The position numbers and the translations under genes are program-made. Positions 19,573-26,321 of a DNA stretch of 64,000 nt are shown here, in pieces. The notes under the pieces were generated by a model. That model was not told the origin of the DNA, did no database searches, and saw only the letters and a program-made list of their open reading frames with translations. Location of the stretch: positions 124,001 through 188,000 of the forward strand of contig CAWIBS010000009.1 of the NCBI GenBank assembly GCA_963834365.1, in the 5' to 3' direction. Position 1 is the stretch's first letter. Each line of letters opens with the position of its first letter. The stretch is from CAWJAP01 sp963834365. Its GTDB lineage: Bacteria; Acidobacteriota; Vicinamibacteria; Vicinamibacterales; Vicinamibacteraceae.

Positions 19573-20010
19573 CGATCGAGCCGGGCGAGGGCCGTCGCGC
19601 GGCCGTCGCGGCCGAGCCGGTCATGCATGGTGGTGGACGACAACCAGGGGCTGCTCACGTGGCTCGAGCAGGAGCTCAAGGCGACCGGGCTTCCAGCCGG
19701 TGGTCTTCGCGTCGCTGCAGGATGCGACGCGCGGCGCTCGACAAGATCCGGCCGGATGCCGCGGTCATCGACGTGATGCTCCCCGACGGCAACGGCGTGC
19801 ATCTCGCGGTGCAGCTGCGCAAGCGCTTCGCGAAGCTGCCGGTCGTCGTCATGAGCGGGATGGCGCTCCACACCGAGGAAGTCGGCGATCTGCGACAGCT
19901 ACGGGTTCCAGACGCTCTACAAGCCGTTTCTCGCCCAGGACATCCGCAGCGTGCTGCAGGCGCTGCTGCTGCACGGCGCCGCCGAGCGCGCCAAGTCGGC
20001 GACGACCTGA
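19573..20010 (+). CDS. Response-regulator receiver domain, separate or fused to the AAA+ ATPase (frame breaks)
   Basis: In mixed frames the sequence reads VVDDNQGLLTWLEQELKATG, DKIRPDAAVIDVMLPDGNG (phospho-acceptor Asp in VIDVM), KLPVVVMSG and TLYKPFLAQDIRSVL (conserved Lys), which is one complete CheY-like receiver ending at a TGA at 20008. Breaks lie near 19573, 19630, 19690, 19725 and 19900. If the break at 19573 is a lost base, the ATPase reads through its stop (EGQESLTIEPGEG) into the receiver, giving one ATPase-receiver fusion. Otherwise a short regulator starts near the ATG at 19623. No output domain follows. Confidence 0.65.
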
Positions 20011-20257
20011 GCCCGGCGTTCACTCGCGTTGACAATGGGCCCGCCAACGTGGCGCCGGGCTTTCGCCTTCGCTCGGCTTCGGCGAGACCGCCGTAGCCAA
20101 CGGCGAAGGCGGTCAGCCCGGCCAACGCGGGCCCGGGCAGGCGTTGACGTAGTGTCCGGCTTCAGCCGGACCTAAGAGTCCGCCTAAAGGCGGACACTAC
20201 GACTGTCGACGCAGGTGAATTCGCGGTTCGATCTCGATAGCCCGAGCCCCGCCGAGC
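20011..20257. repeat. Intergenic region with composite double-hairpin palindrome
   Basis: This gap lies between two convergent genes and contains no gene. At 20148-20201 an outer inverted repeat (CGTAGTGTCCG ... CGGACACTACG) encloses two inner hairpins, GTCCGGCTTCAGCCGGAC and GTCCGCCTAAAGGCGGAC. Upstream (about 20062-20119) a CGCCTTCGCTCGGCTTCGGCG stretch partly pairs with GGCGAAGGCGG. Both look like dispersed REP-type repeats and may act as bidirectional terminators. Confidence 0.7.
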
Positions 20258-20842
20258 TCAGGGATACAACCTGACCATCGTCCACGCATCGCCGACGCGG
20301 TCGTAACAGAACCGATCGTGCAGGCGGAAGTCTCCCTGCTTCCAGAACTCGAGCCGATCGGGCGCCAGCCGGAACCCGCCCCAGAACGGCGGGCGCGGCA
20401 CGTCGCGTCCGGTGAAGCGCGCCTCGACGTCGGCGCAGCGCTGCTCGAGCCTCTCCCGCGACTCGAGGACCGCGCTCTGTCGGGAAGCCCAGGCTCCCAC
20501 CTGCTTGCCGCGCGGCCGGGTCGCGAAGTACGCATCGGACTCGTCCGGCGTCAGCCTGGTCAGGCTGCCTTCGACGCGCACCTGCTCGTCGATCCAGGGC
20601 CAGTAGAACACCAGCGCCGCCCACGGGTTCGCGTCAATCTCGCGGGCCTTGCGGCTCTCATAGCTGGTGTAGAAGACGAAGCCACGCGCGTCGAGGCCGT
20701 GAAGCAGCACCACCCGCGCCGAGGGACGGCCAGCCTCGTCGCACGTGGCGAGCGTCATCGCCGTGTGATCGTAGGGCGCTGACGCGCCGGCGCGGTCGAA
20801 GAGCTGCTGGAACAGCAGGAGCGGATCGTGCGGGACGGACAT
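20258..20842 (-). CDS. pdxH: Pyridoxamine 5'-phosphate oxidase
   Basis: PdxH is an FMN enzyme that oxidises pyridoxamine/pyridoxine 5'-phosphate to PLP. Visible motifs: MTLATCDEAGRPSARVVLL, FVFYTSYESRKAREIDANP, ALVFYWPWIDEQVRVEG, YFATRPRGKQVGAWASRQS, and the C-terminal FWGGFRLAPDRLEFWKQG with RLHDRF. The ATG at 20842 (MSVPHDPLLLFQQL) gives 194 aa, the normal size for compact PdxH; the open frame extends upstream to 20941 but without family similarity. PLP supply fits the PLP enzymes elsewhere in the window, with no direct linkage. Confidence 0.93.
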   Translation of the reverse strand: MSVPHDPLLLFQQLFDRAGASAPYDHTAMTLATCDEAGRPSARVVLLHGLDARGFVFYTSYESRKAREIDANPWAALVFYWPWIDEQVRVEGSLTRLTPDESDAYFATRPRGKQVGAWASRQSAVLESRERLEQRCADVEARFTGRDVPRPPFWGGFRLAPDRLEFWKQGDFRLHDRFCYDRVGDAWTMVRLYP

Positions 20843-20967
20843 GTCCAGGTATGGTACGGCGGGCGCCTCGAATCCGCGAGTCTGAAGCCTCGAGGCCGCA
20901 AGGGAGACCGCTCGCAAGCCGGGCTGGACACGGGAGCGCACGTCGATCGACTACAGTAGCGCCCATC

Positions 20968-22302
20968 GTGGCTCTGCTCGCCGCGGCGCTGGCTGTCGCC
21001 CTCCTCATCGTCCTCATCGCCCGGCTGAAGCTCAACGCCTTCATCGCGCTCGTCATCGCGTCGTTCGTCGCCGGCGCGGGCGCCGGCCTGCCGCTGCCCC
21101 GCCTCGCGCGCGCGTTCCAGGATGGCGTGGGCGCGACGCTCGGCTTCATCGCGCTCGTGATCGGGCTCGGCACGGTCATCGGCAAGCTCCTGGCGGAGTC
21201 CGGCGGCGCGACCGTGGTCGCCAACCGGCTGGTGAAGGCGCTCGGGGAGCGACGCCTCGGCTGGAGCGTGATGCTCATCGCGTTCCTGGTCGGCCTCCCG
21301 GTCTTTTTCAGCGTCGGCCTCGTCCTCCTCGCGCCGATCGTGTTCACGCTCGCGCAATCCACGGGCACGCCGCTCATGCGGCTGGTGATTCCGCTCACCG
21401 CCGGGCTCTCGGCCGCACACGGGCTCGTGCCGCCGCATCCCGGGCCACTCGCGGCCATCGAGCGGCTCGGCGCGGACACGGGAACCGTGCTCGTGTACTC
21501 GCTCGTCGTCGGCCTGCCGTGCGCGATCGTGGCCGGGCCGCTCTTCACACGCTGGCTGGGTGATCGCGTGCGGCCGCAGCCGGGCGGGCTCGCTTCCCAG
21601 TTCACGGGCGCCGCCGCGCCTCACCCGCCGGGGTTCGCGTCGACGGTGTTCGTCATCCTGTTGCCGGTGGCGCTGATCCTGGCCGGCACGGTGGCGGGGC
21701 GGATCGTGGCCGCCGGCGCAGTCCGCGATGCCTGCCTGTTCGTCGGCAGCCCGCTGGTGGCCCTGCTCATCACCGCGCTCGTGGCGCTGCGCGTGTTCGG
21801 CACGGCGTGCGGATTCGAGCGCGCGACTCTCCTGAGGTTCAGCGACGAATGCGTCGGGCCGGTCGCCGGCGTGCTGCTCGTCGTCGGCGCCGGCGGCGGC
21901 TTCGGCCGCGTGCTCGACGAAGCGGGCGTGGCCCGGGCCATCGCCGAAGCGAGTCCGGCGCTCGCCGTCTCGCCGCTGTTGCTGGGATGGTCGCTCGCCG
22001 CGCTTCTGCGCGTCGCCGTGGGCTCCGCCACGGTGGCGATCACGACGTCGGCGAGCATGCTGGCGCCGGTGGCCGCGGCCACGCCCGGGACCGATGCGGC
22101 GCTGCTGGTCGTGGCGATGGGCGCCGGCTCGATCTTCGCCTCGCACGTGAACGACGGGGGCTTCTGGCTGGTGAAGGAGTACTTCAATCTGACGGTCCCC
22201 GAGACGCTGCGATCGTGGACCGTGCTCGAGACGATCCTGTCCGTCATGGCCCTGGTGCTGGTGCTGCTGCTCGATGCCGGCCTCGCGATCTGGCGCGGCT
22301 GA
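20968..22302 (+). CDS. GntP-family gluconate/organic-acid permease
   Basis: This 444-aa inner-membrane protein has about 12-14 hydrophobic helices. GntP hallmarks are LKLNAFIALVIASFVAGAGAG, GFIALVIGLGTVIGKLLAESGG, PVFFSVGLVLLAPIVFTL, GLSAAHGLVPPHPGPLAA, and the late VGSATVAITTSASMLAP and FASHVNDGGFWLVKEYF. The family symports protons with gluconate, D-glycerate or related sugar acids. The best start is the GTG at 20968, which gives normal family length; longer upstream frames add only Arg-rich non-family residues. It is divergent from pdxH. Confidence 0.9.
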   Translation: MALLAAALAVALLIVLIARLKLNAFIALVIASFVAGAGAGLPLPRLARAFQDGVGATLGFIALVIGLGTVIGKLLAESGGATVVANRLVKALGERRLGWSVMLIAFLVGLPVFFSVGLVLLAPIVFTLAQSTGTPLMRLVIPLTAGLSAAHGLVPPHPGPLAAIERLGADTGTVLVYSLVVGLPCAIVAGPLFTRWLGDRVRPQPGGLASQFTGAAAPHPPGFASTVFVILLPVALILAGTVAGRIVAAGAVRDACLFVGSPLVALLITALVALRVFGTACGFERATLLRFSDECVGPVAGVLLVVGAGGGFGRVLDEAGVARAIAEASPALAVSPLLLGWSLAALLRVAVGSATVAITTSASMLAPVAAATPGTDAALLVVAMGAGSIFASHVNDGGFWLVKEYFNLTVPETLRSWTVLETILSVMALVLVLLLDAGLAIWRG

Positions 22303-22477
22303 TCGGGAGGTGGCGCCGGACCTGAAGGTCCGGCCTACCGAGAACCCGTACCAGTATTGCGTACTGGTAGGGCGGGGCTTCAGCCCCGCCGATGGGCTTT
22401 CAGCCCCGCCGGTGGGGCTTCATCCCCCCGGCATGCGCCCAGCCCCGCCCTCCTGAGTCGCCGATAATGATTCCCGC
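22303..22477. repeat. REP-like palindromes between permease and dipeptidase genes
   Basis: The gap holds GCCGGACCTGAAGGTCCGGC (about 22315-22335), an inverted repeat CCAGTATTGCGTACTGG (about 22351-22367), and GGCGGGGCTTCAGCCCCGCC with two decayed copies to about 22440. The palindromes share a CTGAAG or CTTCAG centre with others in the window. No gene is visible. Confidence 0.8.
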
Positions 22478-23548
22478 ATGCTGATCCTCGACGCCCATCT
22501 CGACCTGGCCATGAACGCGCTCGAATGGAACCGCGATCTCTCGCGGCCCGTCGAGGAGATTCGCGCGCGGGAGCAGCATCTCACCGACAAGCCCGATCGC
22601 GGGCGCGGGACGGTGTCGTTCGCCGAGATGCGGCGGGGCGGCATCGGGCTCTGCGTGGCGACACAAATCGCGCGCCATGTCAGGCCGCCCAATCGTCTGC
22701 CCGGCTGGCACTCGCCCGAACAGGCCTGGGCGATGACGCAGGCACAGCTCGCGTGGTACCGGGAGATGGAACGCCGCGGCGAGCTCGTGGCCATCACATC
22801 GCCGGGAACACTCGACGCGCACCTGGCGCGTCTCACGAGCGACGGCACGGAGGCCAGCCCGATCGGCTACGTCCGCAGCCTCGAAGGGGCCGATTCGATC
22901 GTCACGATCGATCATCTGCATCACGCGTACGAGAACGGGCTGCGCGCCGTCGGTCCGGCGCATTACGGGCCGGGCACCTACGCGCAGGGCACCGACGCGA
23001 CCGGCGGGATCGGCGACCGCGGACGCGAGCTCCTGCGGGCGATGCGCGAGCTCGGCCTCATTCTCGATGCGACCCACCTGTGCGACGACAGCTTCCGGGA
23101 GGCGCTCGATGTCTTCGACGGGCCGGTCTGGGCGAGCCACCACAACTGCCGGGCGCTCGTGCCGCACAACCGCCAGCTCACGGACGACATGATCCGGGCG
23201 CTGGTGGCGCGCGGCGCCGTCATCGGCGTGGCGCTGGACGCCTGGATGATCGTGCCTGGCTGGGTGCGCGGGCAGTCCACGCCCGAGAGCGCGGGCGTGA
23301 CATTCGATCGGCTCGCCGATCACGTCGATCACATCTGCGACATCGCCGGCAACGCCAGCCATGTGGGCATCGGCAGCGATCTGGACGGCGCATTCGGCCG
23401 CGAACAGACGGTCTCGGACCTGTCGACGATTGCCGACGTGACCACGCTTCTCGATCGACTGCGGGCTCGCGGCTACCCGGAGAGCGACGTCGCGGCGATC
23501 GCACACGGCAACTTCGTGAGATTCCTGCGGCAGCACCTGCCGGAGTGA
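22478..23548 (+). CDS. Membrane dipeptidase (peptidase family M19)
   Basis: This is a 356-aa zinc dipeptidase of the renal-dipeptidase type. The metal and active-site segments are in order: DAHLDLAMN (His7, Asp9), the bridging acid in SLEGADSI, LILDATHLCDDSF, VWASHHNCRALVPHNRQL, GVALDAWM, and GIGSDLDGAFG near the C-terminus. There is no signal peptide, so unlike the mammalian enzyme it is probably cytoplasmic; family members cleave L-L and L-D dipeptides, including peptidoglycan-derived ones. The start is the ATG at 22478. Confidence 0.92.
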   Translation: MLILDAHLDLAMNALEWNRDLSRPVEEIRAREQHLTDKPDRGRGTVSFAEMRRGGIGLCVATQIARHVRPPNRLPGWHSPEQAWAMTQAQLAWYREMERRGELVAITSPGTLDAHLARLTSDGTEASPIGYVRSLEGADSIVTIDHLHHAYENGLRAVGPAHYGPGTYAQGTDATGGIGDRGRELLRAMRELGLILDATHLCDDSFREALDVFDGPVWASHHNCRALVPHNRQLTDDMIRALVARGAVIGVALDAWMIVPGWVRGQSTPESAGVTFDRLADHVDHICDIAGNASHVGIGSDLDGAFGREQTVSDLSTIADVTTLLDRLRARGYPESDVAAIAHGNFVRFLRQHLPE

Positions 23549-23605
23549 GGGCGGCGGATCGTGCAGGGCGTTCGGTGCGAACGCCAGACAGGGCCGCAAC
23601 CGAAG

Positions 23606-24250
23606 ATGACGGGCGACACACCACTGGGAGCGATTCTCGAGCGCCTCTCACGGTCGCTGCCGGCCATGCGTCCCGGACAGAGCGCGCAGATGCGCTTCGC
23701 GCCGAGACGACGGGACGGTTCGTTGCCGCCGCGCCGGCCCGGCGATCGCCAGGCGGCGGCGTTGCTGCTGCTGTTCGAGAAGCGGGGCCGGCCGCACGTC
23801 GTGCTGACGCTGCGGGCTGCGCACCTGCCCCATCACGCCGATCAGGTGTCGCTGCCGGGAGGGCGCATCGAACCGGACGAGTCGCCCGAAGTGGCGGCGT
23901 TGCGGGAGGCCTACGAGGAGATCGGCATCCCTCCGGCGATCGTCCGGGTCGCCGGCCTGCTCACGCCGCTCCACATTCCCGTCAGCGGGTTCACCCTGCA
24001 GGCCGTCATCGGCGTCGCAACCGAGACGCCAGCCTTCGTGCCGGCCGCCGGCGAAGTGGCGCAAGTGCTGGAGGTGCCGCTCGAGGAGCTCGCGGACCCG
24101 AGCCGCCTCCGGCGTACCACCTCGGAACGCGACGGGCAGATCTACGACATCCCCTATTTCGAAGTCGGGGGATTTCAGGTCTGGGGTGCCACGGCCATGA
24201 TCCTCAGCGAGTTCCTCACCCTCATCGGGCACGATCTCGATCCGTGGTAA
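23606..24250 (+). CDS. CoA pyrophosphatase-type Nudix hydrolase
   Basis: This is a Nudix hydrolase of the NudL/CoA-diphosphatase type. The Nudix box is perfect (G-x5-E-x7-REAYEEIG, beginning GGRIEPDES), and just before it stands the CoA-specific element LPHHADQVSLPGG. C-terminal YFEVGGFQVWGATAMIL also fits this group. The enzyme should cleave CoA to phosphopantetheine and 3',5'-ADP. The ATG at 23606 (MTGDTPLGAIL) is preferred over the one at 23561. It follows the dipeptidase by 57 bp on the same strand, so the two may share a transcript. Confidence 0.88.
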   Translation: MTGDTPLGAILERLSRSLPAMRPGQSAQMRFAPRRRDGSLPPRRPGDRQAAALLLLFEKRGRPHVVLTLRAAHLPHHADQVSLPGGRIEPDESPEVAALREAYEEIGIPPAIVRVAGLLTPLHIPVSGFTLQAVIGVATETPAFVPAAGEVAQVLEVPLEELADPSRLRRTTSERDGQIYDIPYFEVGGFQVWGATAMILSEFLTLIGHDLDPW

Positions 24251-24251
24251 G

Positions 24252-24645
24252 CCGGGCTCGGAGGTCTTCGGTCTTCATTCTGGGCTACGGACTACGGACT
24301 GCGGACTACAGGGCTTGCAAACGGCCGCTGACGGGCACGTAGCCTGCAGCCGGTAGCCTGTAGCCGGGACACGGCGTCGGTCTTCAGTCTTCGGTCTTCG
24401 GTCTGCGGTCCCCGTCGGCGGGGCTGAAGCCCCGCCCTACCGATCTCGCCGCGACCTCACCGGTAGGCCGGACCTTTAGGTCCGGCGTGCATTGGAAGCT
24501 CACTTCAGTCGTGCTACGGACTACGGACTGCGGACTACAGGGCTTGCGAAAGCCTGCTGACGGGCCCGTAGCCTGCAGCCTGGTAGCCTGTAGCCCGTAG
24601 CCGGGACACGGCGTGGTCTTCGGTCTTCGACCAGCTTGTGTTCGT
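24252..24645. repeat. Heptamer composite repeat elements 3 and 4 with a REP-like pair between them
   Basis: The 406-bp gap has no gene. It reads: GGTCTTC words; CTACGGA block (24285-24310), core GGGCTTGCAAA, GTAGCCT block (24341-24365), GGGACACGGCGT, GGTCTTC words; then GCGGGGCTGAAGCCCCGC (24418-24436) and GCCGGACCTTTAGGTCCGGC (about 24466-24486); then a second CTACGGA block (24514-24540), core GGGCTTGCGAAA, GTAGCCT block (24570-24600), GGGACACGGCGT and GGTCTTC words. The segment 24393-24511 recurs almost unchanged at 33591-33708. Confidence 0.8.
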
Positions 24646-24656
24646 GGCTTCGTGTC

Positions 24657-25793
24657 TCAGGCGGCGGGAGGCTCGGCGGCAGCCGGGGCGCCTAGCGGCA
24701 CGCGAGCCGCAATCGCCCGCAGCGCTCGCTCCTCCGCCGGCGAAACCAGCGTCACGGCGGTGCCGGTCGCGAGCGCCCGGCCGGTCCGTCCGACGCGGTG
24801 CACGTAGGCATCGGGGGTGTGCGGGACGTCGTAGTTCACCACGTGCGTGATGCCGTCGATGTCGAGCCCCCGCGCCGCGATGTCGGTCGCGATGAGGACC
24901 CGAAGGCGGCCCGACTTGAAGCCTTCGACCGCCGACAGCCGGTCGCGCTGCGAGCGATCGGCGTGGAGCGCCGCGGCGCGGATGCCTCGCGCGGCGAGTT
25001 GTGACGTGAGCCGGTCGGCGCCGCGCCGCGTCTTCACGAACACGAGGATCGGTCCGGATTCCCGCCGCAGGAACGAGGCCAGCCAGTCGGTCTTCTGCGC
25101 CGCCGCCACGTTCTCGACCGCATGGGTGATCGTGCGCGCCGCGGCATTGCGCCGGCCGACCTGCACGAACGCCGGGTCCCGCATGATTTGATGCGCGAAG
25201 CCCAGAATCTCGTCCGGCATCGTCGCCGAGAACAGCAGCGTCTGGCGCTCTCTGGGCAGTGATTCGACGATGCGGCGGACATCGGGCCAGAAGCCCATGT
25301 CGAGCATGCGGTCCGCTTCGTCGATGACGAGGGTCTCGAGCCCGTTGAAGACGGCCGTGCCCGAGCGCATGTGATCCATCAGCCGGCCCGGTGTCGCGAC
25401 GACAACCGGGATGCCCGCCGTCAGCGCGCGCGACTGCGGCTCCATCGGCGCCCCGCCATACACCGCGATGCTGCTGACACCCGCGTGATACCCGAAGCCC
25501 TGCACGTCATCGTCGATCTGGACGGCGAGCTCGCGCGTCGGCGTGAGCACGAGGATGCGGGTGCGGCCGGCGAGGCTCTCTGCGCCCGAGGCCGCCGCCA
25601 TCGTCAGGAGTCGATCGACGAGCGGCAGGACGAACGCCGCGGTCTTGCCGGTGCCGGTTTCGGCGCACGCGATCAAATCGTCGCCGGCGCGCACGCGCGG
25701 CAGGACGGCGGTCTGCACCGGCGTCGTGCGGACGAACCCGCGATCCTTGACGCCGGCCAGCAGATCGGGGTTGAAGCCCAGCTGGTCGAACAC
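24657..25793 (-). CDS. DEAD-box ATP-dependent RNA helicase (RhlE-like)
   Basis: This 378-aa helicase has all core motifs: Q-motif region GFVRTTPVQTAVLP, motif I AETGTGKT, Ia PTRELAVQ, Ib VATPGRL, II VIDEADRMLDMGF, III SATMP, IV PILVFVKTRRGAD, V IATDIAARGLDIDG and VI HRVGRTGRA. The protein stops soon after motif VI, so it lacks the basic C-terminal tail of RhlE or DbpA. It would unwind structured RNA in ribosome assembly or decay. The GTG at 25793 is the start closest to the family N-terminus. Confidence 0.9.
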   Translation of the reverse strand: MFDQLGFNPDLLAGVKDRGFVRTTPVQTAVLPRVRAGDDLIACAETGTGKTAAFVLPLVDRLLTMAAASGAESLAGRTRILVLTPTRELAVQIDDDVQGFGYHAGVSSIAVYGGAPMEPQSRALTAGIPVVVATPGRLMDHMRSGTAVFNGLETLVIDEADRMLDMGFWPDVRRIVESLPRERQTLLFSATMPDEILGFAHQIMRDPAFVQVGRRNAAARTITHAVENVAAAQKTDWLASFLRRESGPILVFVKTRRGADRLTSQLAARGIRAAALHADRSQRDRLSAVEGFKSGRLRVLIATDIAARGLDIDGITHVVNYDVPHTPDAYVHRVGRTGRALATGTAVTLVSPAEERALRAIAARVPLGAPAAAEPPAA

Positions 25794-26321
25794 CAGGGGC
25801 TCGAGCTCGGCGGCATCGGTGACCGGCGTGATCGGCGCAGCGCTGGCGGTGTCGAGCCTGATCGGCGGCGTCCGCGTGGACGGGGGCGTGATGTGGGCGG
25901 AACGGCGGTCCCGGCGAACGGGACGGCGCGAGCGACGGAGTTCAGGTACTCAAGCAGTGTGGAAGGGCCCAGGGGTTCGGGTTCCGGCATTCGGGCGGGA
26001 GCCGTTGGGGAATTGGGCAAACGTGCCACCTATTTTCGCATGAAACCGGCGCCCGCGGAAACCCGGCGGTTCCCAAATCCACGATTGCCAGAATCTGCAC
26101 ACCTCTGACTGGAGTTGGCACGCCTACGGACGAGTCGGAAACCACAACTTAACCCCTCGATCAGGATTTGCCAGCCGCGGGTCTCTAGATTGGGATCGGC
26201 GACCTCGCTCCCGATCGCGTTCTGTCGGAAGCGAACCTACTGACGTCCCCCGCCGCCACGAATCTCGCGGGGGGCGCCGGGCCGACACGCCTGAGGCCCG
26301 GCTTCGAAGGAGCTCCAGGGT
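25794..26321. promoter_or_regulatory. Long divergent intergenic region; two GC-rich hairpins just upstream of the RTX-like gene
   Basis: No convincing gene is seen in these 528 bp. The half nearest the RTX-like gene is less GC-rich than the coding DNA. Two strong stem-loops stand directly before the ribosome-binding site: 26247-26273 (CCCCCGC/GCGGGGG) and 26276-26302 (GCCGGGCC/GGCCCGGC, 11-nt loop). They are followed by GAAGGAG at 26306-26312 and ATG at 26322. The tandem hairpins may be a 5' UTR control element or an attenuator. No known riboswitch consensus was recognised. Confidence 0.45.

Noticed and set aside
22525..24342. Plus-strand frame of 605 codons over the dipeptidase and Nudix genes
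   Set aside because: Arg/Ala-rich frame-shifted reading of two genes whose proper frames have full catalytic motifs.
24252..24645. CRISPR array
   Set aside because: Repeats are 7-bp degenerate words and palindromes, not 24-47-bp constant repeats with unique spacers, and no cas genes are present.
25794..26321. Structured RNA gene or riboswitch of a known class
   Set aside because: Two strong hairpins are present but no known consensus core was recognised.
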